Positions 24,982-33,979 of a DNA stretch of 64,000 nucleotides are shown one piece after another. A model generated the notes under the pieces. That model ran no database searches. It was not told where the DNA came from and saw only the letters and a list, made by a program, of their open reading frames with translations. The DNA comes from Thiopseudomonas sp. (GTDB lineage: Bacteria; Pseudomonadota; Gammaproteobacteria; Pseudomonadales; Pseudomonadaceae), in the NCBI GenBank assembly GCA_023228985.1, contig JALOAC010000001.1, positions 1-64,000 of the forward strand. The letters are read 5' to 3'. Position 1 is the first letter of the stretch; the number at the start of each line of letters is the position of its first letter. Position numbers and translations under genes: made by a program.

Positions 24982-25644
24982 ATGCGCAGAACTAAACAAG
25001 AAGCCGACAAAACTCGCTCTGACCTGTTAACAGCGGCAGAGATTTTGTTTCTCAAAAAAGGGGTTGCCCACACATCCTTAGAGCAAATTGCTAAACATGC
25101 AGGCGTAACGCGCGGTGCGATCTATTGGCACTTTAAAAACAAAGCTGATTTATTTCATGCCATGCTTAATCAGGTCCGCTTGCCCACAGAAATCATCGCA
25201 CAACGCATCAAGCAGTGCGATCCTGAAGATCCCGTGGCAGGACTACGCAACCTCTGTGTCGATGCATTAGCGTCTCTGTTAGTCGATGAACGCAAAAAGC
25301 GTATTTTCACTATCCTAATGCGCCGCTGTGAGTTTACTGACGAGCTCAAAGAAGCTGAACAACAGCATGAAGCCTTTATCAAAGCCTTTATACAGCTGTG
25401 CACAGAGCTGTTTTCTGAGCAAAAAACGGCTCAACGCTTACGACCCGGCTTCACCCCACACATGGCTGCCGTTGCTATACACGTTTTGTTTATTGGTATT
25501 TTAAGTGATTGGTTACGCGACGCTGAAGTTATTGATATTCAGCACTGCCAACCCTACTTTGATGCGCTGTTGCATGGCATCTTTAATGACTGGAGCGCCC
25601 CTTCCATCAAGCCCTGCGCGCAGAGCTTGAGTAAATCACTGTAG
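24982..25644 (+). CDS. TetR/AcrR family transcriptional regulator
   Basis: A ~220-aa regulator. The N-terminal helix-turn-helix is clear (RSDLLTAAEILFLKKGV, then TSLEQIAKHAGVTRGAIYWHF), and the C-terminal half resembles AcrR/TtgR-type ligand domains that control RND efflux pumps. I use the ATG at 24982 (MRRTKQEADKTR). Such genes usually face an efflux operon; here the divergent neighbours are tRNAs and the downstream gene is damX on the opposite strand, so its target is not local. Function beyond DNA binding is unassigned. Confidence 0.88.
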   Translation: MRRTKQEADKTRSDLLTAAEILFLKKGVAHTSLEQIAKHAGVTRGAIYWHFKNKADLFHAMLNQVRLPTEIIAQRIKQCDPEDPVAGLRNLCVDALASLLVDERKKRIFTILMRRCEFTDELKEAEQQHEAFIKAFIQLCTELFSEQKTAQRLRPGFTPHMAAVAIHVLFIGILSDWLRDAEVIDIQHCQPYFDALLHGIFNDWSAPSIKPCAQSLSKSL

Positions 25645-25646
25645 GG

Positions 25647-27179
25647 TTAATTGATTTCCTGAACTATGCTGGCAAAAGTACGCGGCCAAGGCTTATTGCT
25701 ACGCAGCTCAGCCGGCAAATTTCTGGCAGCAGCCACAGCCGCCTCATGACTGGCAAAACTTCCATAAGTCACCACGTACAAATATTTACCTTGGTGCTGC
25801 TTACGGAAATAATGGTACTGCAGGCCATTCCTCTGCACAAAACTCTTCGCAGTCTGCTCACTCCCGCTGGCAAAAACTTGCAACACAAAACGTTGTTTAG
25901 GTTGCTGGCCATACCAAGCACTGCCCTGAGTTGCCGCTCTAACTGGTTGAGCAGCACTCTTCTTAACGGGAGCATGTTGCTTTACTGCCGCTGGTTTTGG
26001 TTTTGGTTTTGGTTGTGCTACAGGCGGTGGGGTTTGTTTTACCACAGGTGCTGGTGGCGGTTCTGGCGCACTCTGTTCGGCCAACGCTATCTCTAACGGT
26101 GGCTCAACCACATCAACGGCAGCTTCTTGTTGAGTTATTGTTGGCTGAGTAGGCTCTACTGCCTGCGCCTGCTGAATAGCCAATGCGGAGGCTGTTGCGC
26201 TATCTTCCGGCAAAGGTAGCTGCAAGGGCACACGCTCCGTTTTCAGCGCTGTATTTTGCTCGCTAACACGCTGGCTTGAAACCATCGCACGCTCAATCGG
26301 TGCATCCACAGAATCTTCAGCTTTAACAGCAACTTTTTGCTCGTCTTGCTGATATAAAAAATAAATAAATATGAATGCTATAGCCAACAGCGCCAAAAGA
26401 TACTTGTAGGGCAAAGGAGGCAACATCTTGCGTCTAGGTTGGTCAAAGATTCGTGTCATTAACACTTCTTTGGCCGCCTGATTAACCAGCCCCGGCCAGC
26501 CATCAGACTCTGAACACAGCTGCTCAAGCTCAGCATCTGTAAATATATCGAGCGTTTGTCCAGCGGCTTCCAGTCTAGTCTGCAAATAACCACGAATATC
26601 AGCCGCCGACCAAGGTTCTAATTCAATTGAGTGATGCTCAACCTCATCATTACTCTGCTCAATGTCAGCCAGCGAGGTTTGTAGTGAAGGCTCACCAAAT
26701 AAAAACACCGATGCGCGCGCCTCCCCACCGCCTTTAGCTAAGCGCTGCAACAGCACTATTGCTGACTCGTTTAAAGCATGGGCGTCATCAACAAGTATGT
26801 GTACATCATTACCTGCATGGGTTACTTGCTCAATTGCACCTAATAGACCCTGAATATCACGCTGCTCTGTTTTTAACCCGTGCGCTATATGCTGAATCAG
26901 GATGCCGGCATCCTGTGCCTGAAAACCCGAAATCACAATATTTAATGCTGATTCTTTGGCAGCCGCAACCATTGCATGACGCAGTACTGTTTTACCGCTG
27001 CCCCTAGGTCCGGTAATGAGCAGTAAAAAATTCCCATAGCGGGCAAAGTGTATGAGCTGTTCTAGGACATTTCGGCGCTTTGCCTTATAAAACTGGAAGC
27101 TGGAGCTACGCTCGGCAAAAGGATCGAACTTAAACTGGTAATGCTCTAAATAAAGATCGTTAGCCTGCGAAATTTCCAT
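25647..27179 (-). CDS. damX: DamX-like AAA ATPase with C-terminal SPOR domain
   Basis: The ~510-aa protein has an ExeA-like AAA+ domain (Walker A GPRGSGKT near residue 60, Walker B ILVDDAH near 130). One membrane helix follows (about 270-285, LLALLAIAFIFIYFLY), then a Pro/Gln/Lys-rich linker, and a C-terminal SPOR domain (FVLQVFASGSEQTAK to the end). SPOR domains bind denuded septal peptidoglycan, placing it at the division site. It follows aroB as in E. coli and pseudomonads. Start chosen at 27179 (MEISQAND); the frame opens 21 bases earlier. Confidence 0.9.
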   Translation of the reverse strand: MEISQANDLYLEHYQFKFDPFAERSSSFQFYKAKRRNVLEQLIHFARYGNFLLLITGPRGSGKTVLRHAMVAAAKESALNIVISGFQAQDAGILIQHIAHGLKTEQRDIQGLLGAIEQVTHAGNDVHILVDDAHALNESAIVLLQRLAKGGGEARASVFLFGEPSLQTSLADIEQSNDEVEHHSIELEPWSAADIRGYLQTRLEAAGQTLDIFTDAELEQLCSESDGWPGLVNQAAKEVLMTRIFDQPRRKMLPPLPYKYLLALLAIAFIFIYFLYQQDEQKVAVKAEDSVDAPIERAMVSSQRVSEQNTALKTERVPLQLPLPEDSATASALAIQQAQAVEPTQPTITQQEAAVDVVEPPLEIALAEQSAPEPPPAPVVKQTPPPVAQPKPKPKPAAVKQHAPVKKSAAQPVRAATQGSAWYGQQPKQRFVLQVFASGSEQTAKSFVQRNGLQYHYFRKQHQGKYLYVVTYGSFASHEAAVAAARNLPAELRSNKPWPRTFASIVQEIN

Positions 27180-27192
27180 CTTTGTCCCATGT

Positions 27193-28296
27193 TTAAGCAA
27201 TGAGGTTGTCTACTAGAGCCCTGTAGTCAGTATTTAAAACCTGCTCTAATAGCTCGCGTGAATAATCTGCTGTTATGACTGCACGCCCCAGCCCCTGTAA
27301 AAGCACCAAACGAATGTGCCCATCTAAAGCTTTTTTATCAACTGCCATATGCTTTAAAAAATCTACGGCACGCATACTTGGTGGTGCGATGATTGGCAGC
27401 TTCGCAGCTTGTAATAAAGCCACGCTGCGCTGCAGTTCTTGAGCCGTTATCCAGCCCAGCTGATTGGACATATGTAACGCCATCACTGTACCAGCTGCAA
27501 CTGCCTCACCATGCAACCAGTTGCCGTAGCCCTGCTCTGTCTCGATAGCATGACCAAAGGTATGGCCAAGATTTAAGATCGCCCTGATGCCCGATTCTCG
27601 CTCATCCTGCGCCACCACTTCCGCCTTAATCGCACAGGAGTGCTTAATGGCATAGCTGAGCGCTTGCTCGTCTAACTGCAGCAATAGGGGGATGTTCTCT
27701 TCGAGCCACGACAAAAACTGCAGATCATAAATAAAGCCATATTTAATAATTTCAGCTAACCCAGCCGCAAGTTCACGCTCAGGCAGGGTAGATAGTGTAT
27801 CGGTATCTATAATCACCGCCTGCGGTTGATAAAAGGCACCAACCATGTTTTTGCCGAGCGGGTGATTAATCCCGGTTTTGCCGCCTACAGATGAATCAAC
27901 CTGTGATAAAAGCGTAGTCGGCACTTGGATAAAATTAACACCGCGCTGGTAGCACGCTGCAGCAAATCCAGCCATGTCACCGATAACACCACCACCTAAA
28001 GCAATAATGGTGGTCTTACGATCATGCTGCTCTTGCAACAAAGCATCAAAGATAAGTTGCAATGTTTGCCAGTTTTTATAGGACTCGCCGTCCGGCAAAA
28101 TTATTTCTGTTACCTGATACTCGGCTAAGGCTGTTTTAATTCGCGCTAAATAAAGTGGCGCGATAGTTTCGTTGGTGACAATGGCTACACGCTGCCCTTG
28201 GATGTGCGGGGCATACAACTCTGGACTATCTAATAGTTTCGAGCCGATATAAATTGGATAGCTGCGCTCAGCGAGATCTACTTTAAGCTTTTGCAT
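27193..28296 (-). CDS. aroB: 3-Dehydroquinate synthase
   Basis: AroB makes 3-dehydroquinate from DAHP, the second shikimate step. The 367-aa protein contains DGESYKN, the NAD-binding ALGGGVIGDMAGFAAA, QVPTTLLSQVDSSVGGKTGIN and the zinc ligands in LNLGHTFGHAIE and LHGEAVAAG. It lies 56 bp after aroK and just before damX. Confidence 0.97.
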   Translation of the reverse strand: MQKLKVDLAERSYPIYIGSKLLDSPELYAPHIQGQRVAIVTNETIAPLYLARIKTALAEYQVTEIILPDGESYKNWQTLQLIFDALLQEQHDRKTTIIALGGGVIGDMAGFAAACYQRGVNFIQVPTTLLSQVDSSVGGKTGINHPLGKNMVGAFYQPQAVIIDTDTLSTLPERELAAGLAEIIKYGFIYDLQFLSWLEENIPLLLQLDEQALSYAIKHSCAIKAEVVAQDERESGIRAILNLGHTFGHAIETEQGYGNWLHGEAVAAGTVMALHMSNQLGWITAQELQRSVALLQAAKLPIIAPPSMRAVDFLKHMAVDKKALDGHIRLVLLQGLGRAVITADYSRELLEQVLNTDYRALVDNLIA

Positions 28297-28352
28297 AACA
28301 TTACTACTTAGTCACAGTGGATACTGTTGGGATTATAAGCAAAACCGCAAGA

Positions 28353-28871
28353 TCATACTAATGCTGTCAACTGATCAATAATTTCTTGCACCACTAATCG
28401 CGGCGCTCGCGTATCAGTTTCGATAATGATATCAGCAATCTCCCTGTATAAGGGTTCTCTGATTTTTAGCAGGTTTTCTAACACTTTGCGTGGGTTTTCA
28501 GTTTGCAGCAAGGGTCTATTTTTGTCTCTTGCGGTACGTTCAAGCTGATGCTCTACCGAGGTATGCAGATAAATTACCGTGCTGTTGCTAGACATTCTTT
28601 TTCGATTGGCTGGCTTTAGAATTGCTCCGCCGCCAGTAGCCAATATAAGTCCACGCTCTTGCAACAGGTCGTCAATAACCTGCTCTTCCCTGATCCGGAA
28701 ACCTTCCTCGCCCTCAAGATCGAAAATGAGCGGAATGCTTGCGCCTGTCCGCTCTTCAATTTCTCGATCCGAGTCCTTGAAACTCAGCTGTAACTCTCTA
28801 GCAAGTAGACGCCCGATGGTGCTTTTGCCAGCTCCCATCGGGCCCACTAGAGTTAGGTTTTTATGTCGCAT
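28353..28871 (-). CDS. aroK: Shikimate kinase
   Basis: AroK phosphorylates shikimate. The 172-aa P-loop protein has LVGPMGAGKSTIGR, the shikimate-binding DSDREIEERTG, and GGGAIL. The ATG at 28871 overlaps the pilQ TGA (TGATG), so its translation is likely coupled to pilQ. The pilMNOPQ-aroKB order is shared with pseudomonads and many gammaproteobacteria. Confidence 0.97.
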   Translation of the reverse strand: MRHKNLTLVGPMGAGKSTIGRLLARELQLSFKDSDREIEERTGASIPLIFDLEGEEGFRIREEQVIDDLLQERGLILATGGGAILKPANRKRMSSNSTVIYLHTSVEHQLERTARDKNRPLLQTENPRKVLENLLKIREPLYREIADIIIETDTRAPRLVVQEIIDQLTALV

Positions 28872-31000
28872 CAATAATTTAGGCTAACTGATTGATTATT
28901 CATAATGCGCGGCGTAATAAAAATTAGTAGCTCACTTTTATTATCCTGAACAAAATCACGCTTGAAAAGACGACCAACAAAAGGCACATCACCTAAGAAA
29001 GGTACTTTCTCTACCGTTTTTACCTGCGCGTTCGAGAACACCCCACCGATTACAATGGTTTCACCATCCGACACCAGCACTTTTGCATTCACTTCGTTTT
29101 TCTTAAGTGATGGCACACCATCAATTGCATTAGCAAAGTCTGGCTCGTCTTTAGTTACCTTCACATCCATAATAATGCGATTATCAGGTGTGATTTGTGG
29201 CGTTACTTCGAGCGACAATACAGCTTCTTTAAATGAGGTACTGGTTGCACCGCTTGAGCTGGCTTCTTGATAAGGAATTTCAGAACCCTTCATGATTTTG
29301 GCGGTTTCTTTATCTGAGGTAACCACCTTAGGTTGAGAAACCACTTCACCATGACCGGATTTTTCCATTGCTGACAATTGTAGATCTAAAATTGCATTGT
29401 TAGTAACAAACCCTAGCCCTATACCCGAGGTTGCGCCTGTTGCAGCCAAATCAACGAAGGGAGTGTTTAGCGGAGTCTCACGAATACCGGGAAAGCGCCC
29501 TGTTTGTCTGCCGCTATCTGTAGGGTCATCAGCCACACCCAGGTTGCCATTCTTACCCCAAGCGTTCCACTTGCTGCCGTTGGCCCACAGGTTGCCACCC
29601 CAACGAACACCTAAGCTTTTGTCATATCCAACATCTGCTTCAACAATACGCGCTTCAATCATCACTTGTCGCATTGGTATATCTAGCTGTACAACAATAC
29701 GTCTTAGTTCATCTAAGCGCTCTTGGGTTTGGTACGCAATGATGCTATTGGTCCGATCATCTACCGTAATGGAACCACGCTCAGCACCTTGGCCGCTGGT
29801 GACCTGCTGGAATAGGGCTGCCATTTGCGAAGCTTTTGCATAGTTCACTTGAATAAGCTCACGACGCAACGGTGCTAGCTCGGCAATTTGTTGTTGCGAC
29901 TCTAACTCTTGGCGTTCACGCTCAGCAATTTCTGCTGCAGGTGCAACCAGCAATACGTTACCTATTTTACGCTTATCCAAACCTTTAGTTTTCAACACCA
30001 AATCAAGCGCCTGATCCCAAGGTACGTTTTGCAAGCGCAAAGTAATATTGCCTTGCACCGTATCACTGGCCACTAGATTTAAATCGGTGAAATCAGCAAT
30101 TAACTGCAGCACAGAACGCACATCAATATCTTGGAAGTTAAGCGACAGCTTTTCACCTGTATAGGCAAAACGATCAGCATTACGTTTTTCTAACTCTGCC
30201 TTACTAATAGGTTTAACACTAATGGTCAGCTTATTATCTGTCTGGTACGCCAGATAGTCATAAGTGCCTGACGGCTCAATCACAACAGAGGTTCCGCCAG
30301 ATTTTTCAGTAGCATTTACGAAATTTACTGGTGTAGCAAAGTCTTTAACGTCCAAACGCACCCGCAACTCTTCTGGTAATTGTGTGCGCGGGAAGAACAA
30401 GCTGATTTTACCACCCTGCTCTTGAATATCTGGGTTTGCTGCCGTATCTGCCAACTCTATGACAACATTACCCTCGCCCTGCTCGCCACGCTGAAAGTCG
30501 ATACCTTTGATGCCTCTAGCAGCAGGAGCTTGCTTCTGCGTTTTAACTATTTGCTTAGGAGCGTTGGTTGCAGCTGTATTGGTTACGCCTTCACCTACCA
30601 CAACATATAAGTTATTGCCGTCAACACGAGTATCATAACTAGTGAGTTGGGCTAAATTAATAATTAAACGCGTGCGGCCTTGTGCTTCAACCACTGTCAG
30701 GCTTCTTGCATTGCCGGCGCCCAATTCGCGAGTTTTGCTTTTCAGCTTGTTGTTTACACCCGGCAAATCCAAGGCAATTCTAGCTGGTTGCTCAATGGTA
30801 TAGCCTCTGGGCATATCAATAGGCTCGTCAAAGGTGAGCTTCAGCTCTACCTTATCACCGGGCAGCGCTGACACATCGAGTGTATTTAAGTCAGCGGCCA
30901 ATATGCTTGGTGAAGCTAGTGCTAACAGCCACGCGCAAGCAATACGAGAAAATTTTGTTTTCATTGTCCAATTCCGTTGAGTGTTCCGGTTAGTTTTCAT
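28871..31000 (-). CDS. pilQ: Type IV pilus secretin PilQ
   Basis: PilQ forms the outer-membrane ring through which the type IV pilus passes. The ~709-aa precursor has a signal peptide (ending near ASPSILAAD). Two AMIN-like peptidoglycan-binding segments follow (about 35-260), then an STN/N0 domain (GEKLSLNFQDIDVRSVLQLIAD region), an N1 domain, and the secretin core with VIGGVFSN and the C-terminal VPFLGDVPFVGRLFK motif. Start placed at 31000 (MKTNRNTQ), with GTGGAG upstream; a later ATG at about 30964 would still give a signal peptide. Confidence 0.95.
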   Translation of the reverse strand: MKTNRNTQRNWTMKTKFSRIACAWLLALASPSILAADLNTLDVSALPGDKVELKLTFDEPIDMPRGYTIEQPARIALDLPGVNNKLKSKTRELGAGNARSLTVVEAQGRTRLIINLAQLTSYDTRVDGNNLYVVVGEGVTNTAATNAPKQIVKTQKQAPAARGIKGIDFQRGEQGEGNVVIELADTAANPDIQEQGGKISLFFPRTQLPEELRVRLDVKDFATPVNFVNATEKSGGTSVVIEPSGTYDYLAYQTDNKLTISVKPISKAELEKRNADRFAYTGEKLSLNFQDIDVRSVLQLIADFTDLNLVASDTVQGNITLRLQNVPWDQALDLVLKTKGLDKRKIGNVLLVAPAAEIAERERQELESQQQIAELAPLRRELIQVNYAKASQMAALFQQVTSGQGAERGSITVDDRTNSIIAYQTQERLDELRRIVVQLDIPMRQVMIEARIVEADVGYDKSLGVRWGGNLWANGSKWNAWGKNGNLGVADDPTDSGRQTGRFPGIRETPLNTPFVDLAATGATSGIGLGFVTNNAILDLQLSAMEKSGHGEVVSQPKVVTSDKETAKIMKGSEIPYQEASSSGATSTSFKEAVLSLEVTPQITPDNRIIMDVKVTKDEPDFANAIDGVPSLKKNEVNAKVLVSDGETIVIGGVFSNAQVKTVEKVPFLGDVPFVGRLFKRDFVQDNKSELLIFITPRIMNNQSVSLNY

Positions 31001-31013
31001 AATCTGCTCCACT

Positions 31014-31538
31014 TCACGAGCGCTCCTGCAACATCAATGTTCTAGGCCGTTCCAGCCACCCACCTTCGCCATCCGGCACCAGCTCTACCACCTCGACGGC
31101 ATCCGCATTAATCTCAGTAATACGGCCATGATTACGCCCTAGGTAATCACCTGCACGCACACGATGTACCCCATCGCCACCACGTATCAATGCATACAAG
31201 CCTTCTTTATTGGCTAAGGTCCCCACCATTACAAAGGTTTCAATATTGAAGCTCTCTAAAAACTGTTTAACTCGAGCATCATCAGGCATCAAGCCAGAAC
31301 GCCCACGCTCGCGCTGAGCTTGTTCTAATTTAACCGGAGGTTGAAATGGACTACGTAAGCCTGTCGCTATATAGGTAAAAGGCTCGTACACCACCTCTTC
31401 AGGCATAGCTTCAATCCTACCCCTAGGCTGGGCACGAACTTCATCCATAAATGCTTGCAAATCAGCATGTTCGCCTGAACTACAACCAAGCAGAGCTGAC
31501 GATAGCATCGCTAATAATAGGTAACGTGCGCACTTCAT
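31014..31538 (-). CDS. pilP: Type IV pilus inner-membrane lipoprotein PilP
   Basis: A 174-aa lipoprotein with a short signal and lipobox LLGC (Cys 19), a disordered proline-rich region (SPFQPPV), and a C-terminal beta domain (FVMVGTLANKEGLYALIRGGDGVHRV region). PilP links the PilNO inner-membrane complex to PilQ. Its ATG touches the pilO stop, and it is 13 bp before the pilQ start. Confidence 0.93.
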   Translation of the reverse strand: MKCARYLLLAMLSSALLGCSSGEHADLQAFMDEVRAQPRGRIEAMPEEVVYEPFTYIATGLRSPFQPPVKLEQAQRERGRSGLMPDDARVKQFLESFNIETFVMVGTLANKEGLYALIRGGDGVHRVRAGDYLGRNHGRITEINADAVEVVELVPDGEGGWLERPRTLMLQERS

Positions 31539-32161
31539 TACTTAGCCCCCTGCTGATCTTTATATCTATAGGTTTTCACCAGAATACTCATTGCTAGGCG
31601 CGAATTGCTGCCCGCTTTAGCTGGTTCAATACTGAAGTCATGCAAGGTAACAATACGCGGCATACTGGCAACCGCACTCACAAAGGTCGCCAACTCGTGA
31701 TAACCACCATAAACCTTAATCTGAATTGGCAACTCAATATAAAACTGTTGCGCTACTTCAGGCTGAAGTTTAATTTCTTCAAATTCCAAGCCTGAGTTCA
31801 AGCCTGCACTGGTGATATCTTCCAACAAACCCGGCACTTCAGTGTCACTGGGCAGCTGTTTAAGCAAGGCATCGAAAGAAGCCTCCATCAACACCATCTG
31901 CTCTTTATAGGCTCCCAAGTTTGCTGCCTGCCTCACTTTGCTGGTGAATTGCTCTTTTAACGTAACCTCTTCACGCTGGTGACGCTCTAGTTCGTCCTGC
32001 ATGTCAGTTAGATAGAAAAAGTATCCTAACGCAAGCACTGCAATAAATATGATTATGCAAGCTAGTGCACGAACCGCAGCAGGCCAAGAACCAATATTAT
32101 TAACATCAAGCTCATTAAAATCGACCTGCTTTAGACTTTTCAAGGAATCCATGAAGCTCAT
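31538..32161 (-). CDS. pilO: Type IV pilus assembly protein PilO
   Basis: A 207-aa bitopic protein: cytoplasmic N-terminus, one membrane helix (about 29-50, ALACIIIFIAVLALGYFFYL), a coiled-coil stretch and a periplasmic ferredoxin-like domain. PilO pairs with PilN in the pilus alignment complex. It overlaps pilN by 4 bp. Confidence 0.94.
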   Translation of the reverse strand: MSFMDSLKSLKQVDFNELDVNNIGSWPAAVRALACIIIFIAVLALGYFFYLTDMQDELERHQREEVTLKEQFTSKVRQAANLGAYKEQMVLMEASFDALLKQLPSDTEVPGLLEDITSAGLNSGLEFEEIKLQPEVAQQFYIELPIQIKVYGGYHELATFVSAVASMPRIVTLHDFSIEPAKAGSNSRLAMSILVKTYRYKDQQGAK

Positions 32162-32733
32162 TTTTTCGCTCCTTGCTTATTTTCATCCACAGGCTTAGTT
32201 TGCTGCACAGTCATTTTAAAGCGACTTGTTTGTTCCGTATTATCCGCTGAAACTGCTTTTACCTCTGTTAAATTTGGCGCAGTCAGCCAAGCAGAAGCAT
32301 CCTGATTACGCATTAAATTAGAAACCAAGCTGTTACTTTCTGCTTCACCCTCTATGGCCACTGTTTTGTCAGTCAGCTTAAGTGAAGTGAAATAGACACC
32401 ATCAGGAATAGTACGCACGATCTGATCGAAAATCCTCGAGACTATCGGCCGATTACCCTGTAAATCCTGAATAATCTTCATCCGCTCAATTAGCTGTTGG
32501 CGACGGGTTCTTAGCTCACTAATTTCCTTAATGCGTGCATCCAAAGCCGTATTTTCTGCACGAATAAAGTTATTGCGCCCCTGCTGATTTTCGATTGCCG
32601 TATTAAAATACTGGCTGGCCAAGAACACGACACCCGCAGCAAGCAATAAAACAACAACCAACAGCACCAAAAAACGCTGTTTGCGCTCTTCGCGCAGCTG
32701 TTCGCGCCAAGGTAATAAGTTAATCTGTGCCAT
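32158..32733 (-). CDS. pilN: Type IV pilus assembly protein PilN
   Basis: A 191-aa protein beginning MAQINLLPWREQLREERKQR; the INLLPWR motif is the conserved peptide that docks into PilM. A membrane helix (about 22-43) is followed by a coiled coil and a periplasmic domain. It overlaps pilM and pilO by a few bases, as expected for stoichiometric subunits. Confidence 0.96.
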   Translation of the reverse strand: MAQINLLPWREQLREERKQRFLVLLVVVLLLAAGVVFLASQYFNTAIENQQGRNNFIRAENTALDARIKEISELRTRRQQLIERMKIIQDLQGNRPIVSRIFDQIVRTIPDGVYFTSLKLTDKTVAIEGEAESNSLVSNLMRNQDASAWLTAPNLTEVKAVSADNTEQTSRFKMTVQQTKPVDENKQGAKK

Positions 32734-33794
32734 TAGTCAAAACTCCTCATTGCTAAGCCACAGGCGATCATTAATGAAGGCGCATCACTCGCTAAGGCGC
32801 CAGCATTAACCTTATTACTTAATGACATATTGGCAAAAGGATTGGCCACCATAGTTGGCGTGCCCAGCTTTTGTTGGACGAGACGATCAAGATTAGGAAT
32901 GGATGATGTGCCACCCGCCAGCAGAATATAGTCAACTTCTGTGTACTGACCTGCAGCAAAGAAAAACTGTAACGAACGAGAAATTTGCTGCACGACACCC
33001 TCTTTAAAGGGTTCTAAAACTTCAAGCTCGTAGTCATCGGGCAAGCCCCCTTGTTTTTTAGCCAAGCCTGCCTCTTCAACCGACAAGCCGTATCTACGTT
33101 GAATTTCATCAGTCAGTTGTTTGCCGCCAAAAACCTGCTCACGGGTGTATATGGTTACCCCATTACGCATAACACTTAGCGTAGTCATGGTTGCACCGAT
33201 GTCTACCACCGCCACTGTTAGGTTTTCACGACCACCGGCAAGCTGGCTAGATACCAGCTGGTAGGATCGCTCAAGCGCATAAGCTTCAACCTCTACCACT
33301 TTTGCGGATAGCCCAGCTAAAGCCAGAGCCGCTTCACGTATTTCAACGTTTTCTTTACGACAAGCCGCGAGCAAAACATTATCACGCCCAGCGACACCCG
33401 AAGGTCCTAACACCTCAAAATCGATGGCTACTTCTTCGATAGGGTAAGGAATATACTGATCAGCTTCAATTTTAAGCTGTGTTTCCAATTCATCTTCAGA
33501 CAAGCCAGATTCCATCTGAATTTGTTTGGTAATTACCGCAGAACCCGATACTGCAACCGCAGCTTGCTTAAGCGTTGTTCTTGATTTAGCAATCAGTTTT
33601 GTAATTACCTGACCCACTACCTCGAGCTCAGCAATATTCTTCTCGATAACAGCGTTGGGTGGAAGCGGCTCAACAGCATAGGCCTCTACTTTATAGCGGC
33701 CACCTGAGCGACTTAGTTCGATGAGTTTTACCGAGGTCGAGCTTATATCGATCCCCAGTAGCATATTCGATTTCTTTTTGAAGAGCCCTAGCAC
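32733..33794 (-). CDS. pilM: Type IV pilus actin-like ATPase PilM
   Basis: PilM is a cytoplasmic actin/FtsA-like protein that holds the PilN N-terminus. The product (353 aa) starts with a GTG at 33794 (LGLFKKKSNMLLGID), which matches the pseudomonad N-terminus and has TAGGAA upstream; the frame extends to 33821. Nucleotide-binding blocks GIDISSTSVKLIEL, VVDIGATMTTL and LAGGTSSIPNL are present. First gene of the pilMNOPQ-aroKB run, divergent from ponA. Confidence 0.95.
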   Translation of the reverse strand: MLGLFKKKSNMLLGIDISSTSVKLIELSRSGGRYKVEAYAVEPLPPNAVIEKNIAELEVVGQVITKLIAKSRTTLKQAAVAVSGSAVITKQIQMESGLSEDELETQLKIEADQYIPYPIEEVAIDFEVLGPSGVAGRDNVLLAACRKENVEIREAALALAGLSAKVVEVEAYALERSYQLVSSQLAGGRENLTVAVVDIGATMTTLSVMRNGVTIYTREQVFGGKQLTDEIQRRYGLSVEEAGLAKKQGGLPDDYELEVLEPFKEGVVQQISRSLQFFFAAGQYTEVDYILLAGGTSSIPNLDRLVQQKLGTPTMVANPFANMSLSNKVNAGALASDAPSLMIACGLAMRSFD

Positions 33795-33877
33795 AACCGA
33801 ATTCCTATCAGCATCCGTCACTTACAGACGTTTTATGGTTTTTCACATTAAATAACAGTCTTGCTTGAATCGCAAAT

Positions 33878-33906
33878 AGCTTCTAAGCAAAAAAAACGCT
33901 TATAAT
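33878..33906 (+). promoter_or_regulatory. Candidate promoter of ponA
   Basis: A perfect TATAAT (33901-33906, in CGCTTATAATGTGG) lies 74 bp upstream of ponA. The -35 region is poor, so this call rests on the -10 hexamer. Confidence 0.45.
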
Positions 33907-33979
33907 GTGGCCTATTGAATCTATTATTTCCATCTAATTTTCTAACCCCTTAATTTACTTTGGGAATCTCACCATCTTG

